Positions 1 through 8,501 of a DNA stretch of 64,000 nt are shown here, piece after piece. Positions within the stretch are counted from its first letter, which is position 1, and each line of letters begins with the position of its first letter. Origin of the DNA: Asanoa hainanensis (GTDB lineage Bacteria > Actinomycetota > Actinomycetes > Mycobacteriales > Micromonosporaceae); NCBI RefSeq assembly GCF_900188485.1, contig NZ_FZPH01000015.1, positions 1 to 64,000 on the forward strand, written 5' to 3'. The position numbers and the translations under genes were made by a program. The notes below the pieces were generated by a model. That model was not told the DNA's origin. It ran no database searches and was given only the letters and a program-made list of their open reading frames with translations.

Positions 1-284
1 CAGGCCGCATCATCCAACGCCTCGTTCATGCGTTCGGCGATCCTGCGGCGCACCGGCGTCACGTCCCACGGGCTGTTCGTGACGAAATGGTTCAACGCCT
101 GCTCGTGTGGCCCGCGCAACCGGGCCGCCATCGGCTGGATCGACTTACGCCGACCATCGAGCATCAGGCCACGCAGATAATGCCCGGCCCGGTCCTGCCA
201 ACCCGCGTATCTCAGCGACGCGAACACATCCCCGACATACTCCGCCAGATCATCGCCGAGCCGTCGTACCTGCGCAGTGTCCAT
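1..284 (-). CDS. IS701-family transposase, N-terminal part (runs off window)
   Basis: The minus strand reads open from ATG at 284 to the window edge, giving 94 residues that begin MDTAQVRRLGDDLAEYVGDV and contain YLRGLMLDGRRKSIQPMAAR followed by an HFV..SPWD segment. This is the N-terminal signature I know from IS701-type DDE transposases (the 'LRGLLLDGRRKS..PMA' block). The protein would cut and join the ends of its own element. The DDE catalytic residues lie outside the window, so activity cannot be judged. The family call rests on recognised motifs and not on a search. Confidence 0.8.
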   Translation of the reverse strand, partial: MDTAQVRRLGDDLAEYVGDVFASLRYAGWQDRAGHYLRGLMLDGRRKSIQPMAARLRGPHEQALNHFVTNSPWDVTPVRRRIAERMNEALDDAA

Positions 285-355
285 TCCTCGACGACACCAA
301 CATCAACCCGAACCCGTCACCATCAGCCACTCGAAGGGTGACAAAGCCCTACTAG
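1..355. mobile_element. Truncated end of an IS701-like insertion sequence
   Basis: The window opens inside a transposase gene read on the minus strand (1-284). About 70 bp of non-coding sequence separates its start codon from a CTAG at 352-355, after which the sequence changes character toward the next gene. I take this as the outer end of the element; IS701-type elements duplicate short targets, but with only one end in view neither the terminal repeat nor the duplication can be proved. Confidence 0.5.
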
Positions 356-430
356 TGCCCGGGGGTGAGCCCTGGCGACCAAGACGTTAAGGTTCGTCTT
401 TCTCTTTCCTGACCTGACGGGGGCAGTGGC

Positions 431-1071
431 ATGGAAGACCGGATCGAGCAGACCCGGAACCTCTACGACAGCTTCGTGTTCGGCGGCGACGCCGGCGCGC
501 TCGGTGTGGCCGAGCAGCAGCTCGACGCCGTGCGGGCCGATCTCGCGCTGGCCCGCGGCCGGATCGTGCACGGCCGTTTCCTCGAGAACGGCGAGGTGGA
601 CCTGCGCGAGCTCGCCCTCTTCGAGCAGGCGCTGGTGCTGTTCCAGGCGATCGGTGACGTCCGCGGCGAGGCCGAGTCGCACTTCTGGATCGGCATCTAC
701 CACCAGGTGGTCGAGGGCAACGACGTCGCCGCGGTGCCCGCGTTCGAGCGGGCGCACGCGCTCGCCAAGCAGATCGAAGACCGGCGGACCATGTCGTACG
801 CGCTGCGGCACCTGGGCGTCGCCGAGCACGCCGCCGGCCGGCTGGACACCGCGCGCGAGCACCTCGAGGCGTCCGTCGAGCTGCGCAAGGAGCTCGGCCA
901 CCTGCCGGGCGTGGCCGCGAACCTGGTGGGGCTGGCCTACATCGCCGCCGGGCAGGGGCGGCACGACGACGCCCGCGCGATCATCGACGAGGCCCGCGCC
1001 ATCGCCGAGGCCAGCGAGGCCCACGGCACCTGCGGTCCATCGAGGAAGCCCACGCGGCCATCGGGGTCTAA
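431..1071 (+). CDS. TPR-repeat protein with a frameshift near its 3' end
   Basis: Starting at ATG 431 (GGGGGC upstream), the product is a helical tetratricopeptide-like protein of about 210 residues (for example FEQALVLFQAIGDVRGEAES, HLEASVELRKELGHLPGVAA). It is probably a soluble scaffold or sensor; no enzyme motif is present. The original frame runs on past the expected end into the next gene, reaching 1222. Moving one base at about 1029 (ACCTG where ACCCTG is expected) restores a natural ending LRSIEEAHAAIGV and a TAA at 1069-1071. So either one C was lost in the organism or there is a sequencing error. Most of the protein is unaffected. It precedes an IclR gene on the same strand. Confidence 0.6.
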
Positions 1072-1151
1072 GCACGCGATCCGCGAGAACGGACATCGCC
1101 CGTACCGCCGGATCCGTGATGGTCTTGTGCCACGCGGAAGGCGGTGCGGAG

Positions 1152-1886
1152 ATGGCCCAACCGACCCTGATCAACTCCGTGCGGCGGGCGCTCAACCTGG
1201 TCGACGCGGTCGGTGCCAGTGATCGACCCGTCCCGGCCAAGGTCCTCGCGCGGATCACCGACCAGCACCTGTCCACGACCTACCACCTGCTGCGGACCCT
1301 CGTGCACGAGCGCTACCTGCGCCGCGAGGGCGACGGCTACGTGCTCGGCGACCGGATCATGGCGCTCGGCCAGCCCACGAGCCGCAACCTCGCGATCGCC
1401 AAGGTCCGCCCGTTGCTCCAGGCCCTGCGCGACGAGCTGCGGGCCGCGGCCTACCTGTCGCTCTACGTCGACGGCGAGATCCGGGTCGTCGACATCGCCG
1501 ACGGGCCGGACACGCCCCGGGTCGACCTGTGGGTCGGGTTCCACGACGCCGGGCACGCCTGCGCGCTCGGCAAGGCCGTGCTCGGCGGCCTCGGCGAGGA
1601 CGAGCGCGCCGACTACCTGTCTCGGCACGACCTGCCGGACCTCACCCGGCACACGATCACGGACCGCGCCAGCCTGCTGCGCGAGATCGGCGCGGGCGGC
1701 CCGCTCGCCGTCGACCGGCAGGAATATTCGGTGGGTACGGCGTGCGTCGCGGCCGCGTTCGCCGCGCCGGAGGTGGTCGGCGCGGTGGCCGTGTCGGTGC
1801 CGGCACACCGGCTCGCTCAGGTCATCGGCCGCGGCGACGCCCTCGCCCGCACCGCCCGGCTGGCCTCCCTCGCGATCACCGGCTGA
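1152..1886 (+). CDS. IclR-family transcriptional regulator
   Basis: A 244-residue protein with an N-terminal winged helix (SVRRALNLVDAVGASDRPVP, then the recognition region STTYHLLRTLVHERYLRRE) and a C-terminal effector domain (GHACALGKAVLGGL, EYSVGTACVAAAF). This is the usual IclR architecture and length. I chose ATG 1152 because the conserved region begins right after it; the frame is open further upstream, including ATG 1119. It lies 92 bp before the E1alpha gene on the same strand and is the likely controller of that dehydrogenase operon. The spacer holds an imperfect palindrome CTGAAATCCAG (about 1895-1905) that could be its operator. The effector is probably a small organic acid, by family habit only. 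Confidence 0.88.
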   Translation: MAQPTLINSVRRALNLVDAVGASDRPVPAKVLARITDQHLSTTYHLLRTLVHERYLRREGDGYVLGDRIMALGQPTSRNLAIAKVRPLLQALRDELRAAAYLSLYVDGEIRVVDIADGPDTPRVDLWVGFHDAGHACALGKAVLGGLGEDERADYLSRHDLPDLTRHTITDRASLLREIGAGGPLAVDRQEYSVGTACVAAAFAAPEVVGAVAVSVPAHRLAQVIGRGDALARTARLASLAITG

Positions 1887-1978
1887 CCGGCGTACCACCA
1901 TCTGAAATCCAGCGGTTGGCCCGCGAACCCGCTCCGTCCGAGGCTGCCTGAAAGGCAAGCCGACGAAGGAGGGTCAGC

Positions 1979-2980
1979 ATGACCGCACCACCGGACGACG
2001 GGACCCGCGTCGAGCTGTACCGCACGATGGTGCTGGCGCGCACCTTCGAGGAGGCGATGCTGCGCGAGTACCACGCGGACAAGGGCCCCGGGTTCGACAT
2101 CGGCAAGGGCCTCGTACCCGGTGAGATGCACCTGGCCGCCGGGCAGGAGCCCGTCGCCGCCGGGGTGTGCGCGCACCTGACCACCGACGACGCGGTCACG
2201 GCCACGCACCGGCCGCACCACTTCGCGATCGCGCACGGCATCGACCTGCGCCGGATGGCCGCCGAGATCTTCGGTCGGGAGACCGGCCTCGGACGGGGGC
2301 GCGGCGGCCACATGCACCTGTTCGACCCGGCCACGCACTTCTCCTGTTCCGGGATCATCGCCGAGGGCTACCCGCCGGCGCTGGGGCAGGCGTTCGCGTT
2401 CCAGCGCAAGGGCACCGACCGGGTCGCGGTCGCGGTGACCGGTGAGGGCGCCGCGAACCAGGGAGCGTTCCACGAGTCGCTGAACCTGGCCGCGCTGTGG
2501 CGGCTGCCGGTCGTGTTCGTGGTGGAGGACAACGACTGGGGCATCTCGGTGCCCCGCGCATCGTCGACCTGTGTGCCGTCCAACGCGGTAAGGGCGGCCG
2601 GCTACGACATGCCCGGTGAGCGGATCGAGGACAACGCGGTCGAGGCCGTGTACGCGGCGGCGGGCAGAGCGGTCGCCCGGGCCCGGGCCGGCGACGGGCC
2701 GAGCCTGATCGAGGTGCACACGCTGCGGCTGTGGGGCCACTTCGAGGGGGACGCGCAGGCGTACCGCAAGGACATCGAGGACGTGCCGGGCCGCGACCCG
2801 CTGCCCACCTACGAGCGGACGCTAAGGGAGGCGGGGCTGCTGGACGAGGCGGGCGCGGCCGCGGTCAAGGCCGAGGCCGTCGAGAAGGTCGAGGACGCCG
2901 TGCGGTTCGCCAAGGAGAGCCCCGCACCAGACCCCGCAGAGGCGGGCAGGTACGTGTTCGCGGACGGAGGCCCGGCATGA
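1979..2980 (+). CDS. Thiamine-diphosphate 2-oxoacid/acetoin dehydrogenase E1, alpha subunit
   Basis: This 333-residue protein has the E1alpha layout. An N-terminal helix region (YRTMVLARTFEEAMLREYHA) is followed by the substrate/TPP region THRPHHFAIAHG and GRGRGGHMHLF, then the TPP-magnesium motif GEGAANQGAFHESLNL ending at VVEDNDWGIS. With E1beta it would decarboxylate a 2-oxoacid or cleave acetoin and pass the acyl group to a lipoyl arm. AAGGAGGG just upstream fixes the ATG at 1979. It overlaps E1beta by ATGA, so the two are translationally coupled. The compact size is closer to acetoin or branched-chain enzymes than to AceE-type pyruvate dehydrogenase; the substrate cannot be read from sequence. 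Confidence 0.9.
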   Translation: MTAPPDDGTRVELYRTMVLARTFEEAMLREYHADKGPGFDIGKGLVPGEMHLAAGQEPVAAGVCAHLTTDDAVTATHRPHHFAIAHGIDLRRMAAEIFGRETGLGRGRGGHMHLFDPATHFSCSGIIAEGYPPALGQAFAFQRKGTDRVAVAVTGEGAANQGAFHESLNLAALWRLPVVFVVEDNDWGISVPRASSTCVPSNAVRAAGYDMPGERIEDNAVEAVYAAAGRAVARARAGDGPSLIEVHTLRLWGHFEGDAQAYRKDIEDVPGRDPLPTYERTLREAGLLDEAGAAAVKAEAVEKVEDAVRFAKESPAPDPAEAGRYVFADGGPA

Positions 2981-3999
2981 CCGCCACGGCAAGCAGGCAC
3001 CGCCTCACCACCGCCAAGGCGATGGTCGACGGCATCGCGGCCGAGATGGAACGCGACGAGTCGGTGATCGTGCTGGGCGAGGACGTCGGCGCGTACGGCG
3101 GCATCTTCAGCTCCTCGACCGGCCTGCTCGACCGGTTCGGCGCCACCCGCGTCATCGACACCCCGATCTCCGAGACGGCGTTCATCGGCCTGGGCATCGG
3201 CGCCGCGGTCGAGGGGCTGCGGCCGATCGTCGAGCTGATGTTCGTCGACTTCTTCGGCGTCTGCATGGACCAGATCTACAACCACATGGCGAAGATCTCG
3301 TACGAGTCCGGCGGCAACGTCAAGGTGCCGATGGTGCTGACCACCGCGGTCGGCGGCGGCTACAGCGACGGCGCGCAGCACTCGCAGTGCCTGTGGGGCA
3401 CGTTCGCGCACCTGCCGGGCATGAAGGTCGTGGTGCCCAGCAACCCGTACGACGCCAAGGGTCTGATGATTTCCGCCATCCGTGACGACAGCCCGGTCGT
3501 CTACATGTTCCACAAGGGAGTGCTGGGGCTGCCGTGGATGGCGAAGAACCCGCGCTCGGTCGACGAGGTGCCCGACGAGCCGTTCACCGTGCCGATCGGC
3601 AAGGCCCGCGTGGCCCGGGCAGGCTCCGACGTCACGGTGGTGACGGTGTCGCTGTCGGTGCACCACGCGCTCGACGTGGCCGACCGCCTGGCCACCGAGG
3701 GCGTCGACGTCGAGGTGCTCGACCTGCGCAGCCTGGTGCCGCTGGACCGCGAGGCGATCCTCACCTCGGTGGCGAAGACGGGCCGGCTCGTGGTCGTCGA
3801 CGAGGACTACCTGTCGTACGGCCTGTCGGGCGAGGTCGTCGCCACCGTCACCGACGTCGACCCGGGGTTGCTGCGCGCCAAGGTCGCCCGCGTCGCCGTG
3901 CCGGACGTGCCGATCCCGTACGCGCACGCGCTGGAGTACGCGGTGCTGCCTCGGCCAGAGCGGATCGAGGCGGCGATCCGGGCCGTGGTGGGCGCATGA
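2977..3999 (+). CDS. 2-oxoacid/acetoin dehydrogenase E1, beta subunit
   Basis: A 340-residue transketolase-like E1beta. The N-terminal pyrimidine-binding half contains VLGEDVGAYGGIFSSSTGL, the DTPISETAFIGLGIG block and the FVDFFGVCMDQIYNHMAKI stretch; the C-terminal transketolase domain contains TVVTVSLSVHHALDVADRL and VEVLDLRSLVPLDRE. It forms an alpha2beta2 thiamine enzyme with the preceding gene. ATG 2977 overlaps the alpha stop, and its own TGA overlaps the ATG of the lipoyl-domain gene, so the three genes form a strictly coupled operon. A second, diverged copy of this pair lies at 59830-61778. Confidence 0.9.
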   Translation: MTATASRHRLTTAKAMVDGIAAEMERDESVIVLGEDVGAYGGIFSSSTGLLDRFGATRVIDTPISETAFIGLGIGAAVEGLRPIVELMFVDFFGVCMDQIYNHMAKISYESGGNVKVPMVLTTAVGGGYSDGAQHSQCLWGTFAHLPGMKVVVPSNPYDAKGLMISAIRDDSPVVYMFHKGVLGLPWMAKNPRSVDEVPDEPFTVPIGKARVARAGSDVTVVTVSLSVHHALDVADRLATEGVDVEVLDLRSLVPLDREAILTSVAKTGRLVVVDEDYLSYGLSGEVVATVTDVDPGLLRAKVARVAVPDVPIPYAHALEYAVLPRPERIEAAIRAVVGA

Positions 4000-4256
4000 C
4001 CCAGGTGCCGTTCCCCGCGCTGTCGCGGAAGGACCCGACAGCGCGGGGCGTGGTGGCGACCTGGTTCGTCCGCGACGGCGAGCGGGTCGAGGCCGAACAG
4101 GTGCTGGCCGAGGTGCAGGTCGACAAGGTCACCGTCGAGGTGCCGGCCCCGACCGCCGGCGTGGTGACGCTGCTGGTCGAGGAAGGCGCAGAGGCCGCCC
4201 AGGGCGACGTCATCGCCACGATCTCACGTAACGACGCGCGTCCATACGGCGCTTAA
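3996..4256 (+). CDS. Stand-alone lipoyl (biotinyl-lipoyl) carrier domain
   Basis: Only 86 residues: one lipoyl domain (GVVATWFVRDGERVEAEQVL, then VQVDKVTVEVPAPTAGVV) with the lipoylated lysine at about residue 44 in the DK turn. A normal E2 would continue with a peripheral-subunit-binding domain and a roughly 230-residue acyltransferase core; here a stop follows directly and the next gene is a protease. The lipoyl arm could take the acyl group from E1 but would need an E2 core and E3 encoded elsewhere, or feed a different acceptor. It overlaps E1beta by ATGA. Truncation of a former E2 is an alternative, but the domain ends cleanly. Confidence 0.85.
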   Translation: MTQVPFPALSRKDPTARGVVATWFVRDGERVEAEQVLAEVQVDKVTVEVPAPTAGVVTLLVEEGAEAAQGDVIATISRNDARPYGA

Positions 4257-4308
4257 CCCGGAAAGGTGGGCCAGCCGCCCACCCCGGACGAAGCTGCCGA
4301 GGTGACGC

Positions 4309-5265
4309 ATGCACGTCAACATCACACGAAGAGCGACCCGGGCCGCGACGGGCCTGCTCCTGCTCGTGGGCGCGGGGTTCGCCGCCGCGCCCGCCGCCGG
4401 CGTGGTCGCGCAAGCGCCCGCCGGTTGCGTGGCGGAGGCCACGCACGCCGACGCCAAGGCCCGGCCCGGCCGGCCCGGCCATCAGGACCCAAACGCGCTC
4501 ACCGACACCCAGGTGCGCCAGCGCGAGGGCGACCTGGCCGCGGTGCTCGCCGACCGGCGCCGGCCACCCGGCGCGACGGCGTTGGCCGCCGTCACCATCC
4601 CGGTGGTCGTGCACGTCGTCGCGCGGGACACCACCCGGGCCGGCGGCTACCTGCCGGACTCGATGATCCAGCAGCAGATCGCCGTCCTGAACGACTCGTA
4701 CGACGGCGGCGCCGTCGGTGGCGCGGCGACCCCGTTCGCGTTCCAGCTCCAGTCGACCACCCGGACCGTACGACCGGACTGGTATCCGATCGTGTACGGC
4801 TCCCGCGCCGAGCGGGAGATGAAGGCGGCGCTGCGGGTCGGTGGCAAGGACACGCTCAACATCTACACCGGCGAGCTCAGCGACGACCTGCTCGGCTGGG
4901 CCACGTTCCCGCAGCGCAAACTGCAGAGCTCCGACGGCGTCGTCGTGCTCGGCGAGTCGCTGCCGGGTGGCACGGCCGGCATCTACGCCCTGGGCGACAC
5001 CGCCACCCACGAGGTCGGCCACTGGCTGAACCTCTACCACACCTTCCAGGGTGGCTGCAGCAAGTCGGGCGACCAGGTCGCCGACACCCCGGCCGAGGCC
5101 GAGCCGGCGTTCAACTGCCCGACCGGCCGCGACACCTGCTCCGCCGCCGGGCTCGACCCGATCACCAACTTCATGGACTACACCCAGGACTCCTGCATGT
5201 ACGCGTTCACGCCGGGCCAGGCCGCCCGGATGGTCGACGCCTGGTCCGCCTACCGGGCCCCGTAG
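4309..5265 (+). CDS. Secreted M43-like (pappalysin-type) zinc metalloprotease
   Basis: A 318-residue preproprotein. Residues 1-35 form a signal peptide (RRATRAATGLLLLVGAGFAA then AAPAAGVVAQA). The catalytic domain carries the extended metzincin motif HEVGHWLNLYH (H234, E235, H238, H244) and a Met-turn NFMDYT near residue 288, with paired cysteines around GGCSKSG and DTCSAAG. This is the arrangement of peptidase family M43 (cytophagalysin/pappalysin). It would act outside the cell on peptides. The start at 4309 is supported by the signal peptide; the upstream GAGGTGACGC is a weak ribosome site. No inhibitor or substrate gene is adjacent. Confidence 0.88.
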   Translation: MHVNITRRATRAATGLLLLVGAGFAAAPAAGVVAQAPAGCVAEATHADAKARPGRPGHQDPNALTDTQVRQREGDLAAVLADRRRPPGATALAAVTIPVVVHVVARDTTRAGGYLPDSMIQQQIAVLNDSYDGGAVGGAATPFAFQLQSTTRTVRPDWYPIVYGSRAEREMKAALRVGGKDTLNIYTGELSDDLLGWATFPQRKLQSSDGVVVLGESLPGGTAGIYALGDTATHEVGHWLNLYHTFQGGCSKSGDQVADTPAEAEPAFNCPTGRDTCSAAGLDPITNFMDYTQDSCMYAFTPGQAARMVDAWSAYRAP

Positions 5266-5313
5266 GGCGCGTCCGCACCCGGGCCGCCGCGCTGTTCGGC
5301 GCCGCGGCCCGGG

Positions 5314-5922
5314 TCAACGGCTGGGTGGCCAGTCCGACGGTGGCGGGTTGCCGTGTCGGTTCGCCCAGACCGGTTCGGGCGTCGGCTCCGGTCCGCCGGA
5401 CCGGGTCCGGGTGAGCTCGAGGCCGTCGATGCCGACCGGGCGGTCGTCGAGCAGGATCGGCGGGGCTTCGTCCTGCTCTGGGACCGCGGCGTCAGGCGCG
5501 GGCCACCGCCGCCAGCGGTCGCGGCTGACGACGGCGACGAGCAGCAGTGCACCGAGCACCAGCGTCGTGCCGGTGCGCGGTGGGGTGGTGAGGTCGAGGC
5601 TGTGGCCGGCCATGGAGAAGCTCTTCGGCAACACGTCCCACACCTTGTCGGGATCGACGAGCAGGGCCAGGTAGCTGCCGGCGTACGCGGTCCCGGCGAG
5701 CGTGGCGCCGAGCGGCGAGAACCGCAACGTGGCGATGAGCCCAAGCAGGAGCCCGGCCGCGGCCAGACCGACGGTCGGCCCGACGAAATCGCCCTTGGCC
5801 AACCGGCCTGCGCCTTCTTGGCCGGCGAACGCCTGCACGGATCTGTCCTGGCCGTAGGCGAGCAGGAGCCAGGAAAGCGGGCTGATGACCGCGGCCGCGA
5901 TCAAGGTCCAGACGTGTCGCAT
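5314..5922 (-). CDS. Membrane protein of unknown function
   Basis: A 202-residue protein with about four hydrophobic segments (VWTLIAAAVISPLSWLLLAY, VGLAAAGLLLGLIATLRF, ATLAGTAYAGSYLALLVD, TGTTLVLGALLLVAVVSR) and a polar, proline-rich cytoplasmic tail. Starting at ATG 5922 (MRHVWT) puts the first segment at the N terminus; the longer in-frame upstream extension is arginine-rich and looks untranslated. I do not recognise a named family. It is convergent with the metalloprotease gene and divergent from the epimerase gene across about 175 bp that shows nothing else. Confidence 0.7.
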   Translation of the reverse strand: MRHVWTLIAAAVISPLSWLLLAYGQDRSVQAFAGQEGAGRLAKGDFVGPTVGLAAAGLLLGLIATLRFSPLGATLAGTAYAGSYLALLVDPDKVWDVLPKSFSMAGHSLDLTTPPRTGTTLVLGALLLVAVVSRDRWRRWPAPDAAVPEQDEAPPILLDDRPVGIDGLELTRTRSGGPEPTPEPVWANRHGNPPPSDWPPSR

Positions 5923-6098
5923 GAACCGCAACGTAACCGGACAGACGCCCAGCGACCGAAGCTCGGACGACCCACCGAGGTCGGTTTCCGCGGCTGGTGC
6001 GGGAACCCCGATCCGGGCGTGACGCGAACGCCGCCACCAGCGCTCACGTTGTTGTCGGCCAGCACTGCGATCGCCGCGGCGCCGCATAGTCTGACGCC

Positions 6099-7061
6099 AT
6101 GAGAGTCGTCGTCATCGGTGGCAGCGGGCACATCGGCACGTTCCTGGTTCCCCGGCTGGTCCGCGCCGGTCACGACGTGGTGAGCGTCAGCCGCGGACAG
6201 CACGCCGGCTATGTGCGGGACGACGCCTGGCGGCAGGTGCGTCAGGTGACCGCGGACCGCGCTTCGGCCACCTTCCCCGCCGAGGTGGCCGACCTCGCAC
6301 CCGACGCCGTCGTCGACCTCGTCTGCTTCGACCTGGAATCCGCGACCGCCCTCGTTTCCCGCCTGCGGGGCGTCGTCGGGCACCTGCTCCACTGTGGATC
6401 CATCTGGCGCAGCGGCCCGAGCGCGAAGGTGCCGGTCACCGAGGACACCGGGACACCACCGATCGGCGCGTACGGCATCGCGAAGGACGCCATCGCACGG
6501 ATGCTGAAGGAGGAGACGCGCTCCGGTGGTCTGGTCACGACGTCGCTGCATCCGGGTCACATCGTCGGCCCCGGCTGGCACCCGATCGGTCCGCTCGGCA
6601 ACCTCGACCCGACCGTGTGGCACCGCCTCTCGGCCGGGCAGCCGCTGGAGATTCCGGGGATCGGCGCGGAGCTCATGCACCACGTCCACGCCGACGACGT
6701 GGCGCAGGCCTTCGAGGCCGCCCTCGCGCATCGTGACGCCGCTGCGGGCGAGGACTTCAGCGTCGTGGCGCCCTCGGCGTTGAACGTGCGCGGCTACGCC
6801 CAGATCGCGGCGTCGTGGTTCGGCTTGACCGCCGACCTGCGGCCGGTGACGTGGGAGCAGTTCCGCGCCAGAGCGGGCGAGGAGGCCGCCCAGCTCAGTT
6901 GGGAGCATCTCGTCCGCGACCACTACTTCAGCATCGAGAAGGCCCGCACGCTGCTGGGCTATACGCCGCGCTACGAGCCGGAGGACGCGATCCTGGAGTC
7001 GGTGCGCTGGCTCGTCGACCACGGGCAACTGAAGGTCGCCAATCCGTTGACTATAGATTGA
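6099..7061 (+). CDS. NAD(P)-dependent epimerase/dehydratase-family protein
   Basis: A 320-residue extended short-chain dehydrogenase. The Rossmann motif is at the very N terminus (VVVIGGSGHIGTFLVPRLVR), followed by a core with YGIAKDA and TSLHPGHIVGPGWHPIGP. The canonical YxxxK appears as YGIAK, so catalysis is plausible. This group usually works on nucleotide sugars or related small substrates; the exact substrate is unknown. It ends 31 bp before the PadR gene, and the PadR operator candidate overlaps its last codons, so it may be co-controlled. Confidence 0.8.
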   Translation: MRVVVIGGSGHIGTFLVPRLVRAGHDVVSVSRGQHAGYVRDDAWRQVRQVTADRASATFPAEVADLAPDAVVDLVCFDLESATALVSRLRGVVGHLLHCGSIWRSGPSAKVPVTEDTGTPPIGAYGIAKDAIARMLKEETRSGGLVTTSLHPGHIVGPGWHPIGPLGNLDPTVWHRLSAGQPLEIPGIGAELMHHVHADDVAQAFEAALAHRDAAAGEDFSVVAPSALNVRGYAQIAASWFGLTADLRPVTWEQFRARAGEEAAQLSWEHLVRDHYFSIEKARTLLGYTPRYEPEDAILESVRWLVDHGQLKVANPLTID

Positions 7062-7072
7062 TCATTTATCTA
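7054..7072. promoter_or_regulatory. Candidate PadR operator
   Basis: The inverted repeat TAGAT-N9-ATCTA lies in an unusually AT-rich patch at the 3' end of the epimerase gene, directly before the PadR gene. PadR regulators commonly bind AT-rich dyads in their own promoters, so autoregulation is likely. The repeat arms are seen; binding is inferred. Confidence 0.45.
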
Positions 7073-7092
7073 TCGTGTACGCCGTGGCGGCG

Positions 7093-7413
7093 ATGCGCGA
7101 ACCGACCTTCCTCATCCTGACGGCACTGGCCGACGGACCCCGGCACGGCTACGGCATCGTGCAGGAGGTCCGGGTGCTCTCCGGCGGGCGGACCAGCCTG
7201 CTGACCGGCACCCTCTACACGGCACTCGACCGGCTCACCGCGGAAGGGCTGATCGAGCCCGACCGCGAGGAGGAGGTCGACGGGCGGACGCGGCGCTACT
7301 ACCGGCTCAGGAGCGCGGGCCTCGCCGCCCTGACCGCCGAGACCGCCCGGCTGCGCCAGCTCGCCACGGCCGCCGAGACCCGGCTCCGTGCCGTCCGCCC
7401 GGAGACCGCGTGA
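7093..7413 (+). CDS. PadR-family transcriptional regulator
   Basis: A 106-residue winged-helix protein (REPTFLILTALADGPRHGYG, then LLTGTLYTALDRLTAEGLIE and GRTRRYYRLRSAGLAAL), the short PadR type. Members of this family are repressors that dimerise through the C-terminal helix. I start at ATG 7093, where the conserved sequence begins; a GTG at 7075 is possible. The stop overlaps the start of the next gene (TGATG), an arrangement typical of PadR genes paired with a membrane protein. Confidence 0.85.
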   Translation: MREPTFLILTALADGPRHGYGIVQEVRVLSGGRTSLLTGTLYTALDRLTAEGLIEPDREEEVDGRTRRYYRLRSAGLAALTAETARLRQLATAAETRLRAVRPETA

Positions 7414-8501
7414 TGACCGGCCCGCTCGCCCGCCGCTACCGCCGGCTGCTGTTCGCCTACCCCCGCGCGTACCGCCGGGCCCGGGGCGACGAGCTCGTCG
7501 GGGCGCTGCTCGACGCGGCCGCTCCCGGCCTTCGCCGGCCGAGCGCCCGCGAGGCCGCCAACCTGGTCCGGCACGGCCTGCGGGCCCGCCTGGGCCGGCC
7601 GGCCAGCCGCACCGTCGTCACGTGGGCCGTGCTCGCGGCGGTCATCAGCGGCCTGTTCGCCGCCGCGTTCGCCGCGCGCGCCGGATGGCAGACCGCCCGT
7701 CCCCTTCCCCGTGCCGCCGAGGCGCGGGCCATGCTCGCGGAGATCCTGCCCGAGCAGGAGTTCGCCGACCTCGAGGACGCGCCCGCGCTGTTCATCATCT
7801 ACGGCTCCCCGCTGAGCCTGCGCTCGACCCGTGACCTGCTGCTCGGCGACGGCGGCGAGTACGCGCAGGCGGGCGTCGCGGGCTCGGCCCCACTTCCGCC
7901 GATGACGGATCCGGCGGTGATCGTCGACCAGGCCCGGCAGAACCTGCGCGCGCACGGCTGGACCGTCTACCGGCCCATCTTCCACGAGGTGTACGGCTGC
8001 GCCGGCCCACCCTGCGACCCGACCACGATCCCCCGGAGCACCACCATCGTGGCGGGGCGCGGAGACACGACCTTCACGCTGGAGGTCACCCCCACCGACT
8101 CGTACAACCCGGGACGGATCTCGGGCGGTTTCCAACGGGCGACGCCCGCCGCCGTCTACCCGTTGGCGGTCGCCGGTGGCCTCGCGGGCGCGGTGGTCGC
8201 ATTCCTCCTGTTCGGCTGGGCCAGCCGCCGCACGCAGGGACGCCACCCGGCCCGGGCGGTGGTGAAGACGCTGCTGGGCATCGCCCTGTTCCTCTGGTGG
8301 GCGCCGGCGCTGCTCGCTCTCCCGACGATGGCGTGGCACACGATCGACGAGCCGCACCCGTCCTGGCACCCGATGTGGGAGTGGCTCGGCCAGCCGGTCT
8401 TCTCGCTGTTCTTCCTGCTGGGTTGCGGCGCGGCGCTGCTCAGCCTCGCGCTGGCCGCCCTGCCGAGCCGCGACCGCGAACCGCTGCCGGCGCACACGTG
8501 A
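7413..8501 (+). CDS. Membrane protein co-transcribed with PadR regulator
   Basis: A 362-residue protein. The N-terminal part (YRRLLFAYPRAYRRARGDEL) matches the short helical prefix often seen in proteins encoded next to PadR. It is followed by one membrane span (VVTWAVLAAVISGLFAAAFA), a roughly 150-residue extracytoplasmic domain with a CAGPPC cysteine pair, and three C-terminal spans. The function is unknown; the family is usually taken to be a membrane sensor or permease-like partner of PadR. Translational coupling with PadR supports a joint role. It overlaps the 3' end of the convergent FAD oxidase gene by about 60 bp. Confidence 0.75.
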   Translation: MTGPLARRYRRLLFAYPRAYRRARGDELVGALLDAAAPGLRRPSAREAANLVRHGLRARLGRPASRTVVTWAVLAAVISGLFAAAFAARAGWQTARPLPRAAEARAMLAEILPEQEFADLEDAPALFIIYGSPLSLRSTRDLLLGDGGEYAQAGVAGSAPLPPMTDPAVIVDQARQNLRAHGWTVYRPIFHEVYGCAGPPCDPTTIPRSTTIVAGRGDTTFTLEVTPTDSYNPGRISGGFQRATPAAVYPLAVAGGLAGAVVAFLLFGWASRRTQGRHPARAVVKTLLGIALFLWWAPALLALPTMAWHTIDEPHPSWHPMWEWLGQPVFSLFFLLGCGAALLSLALAALPSRDREPLPAHT

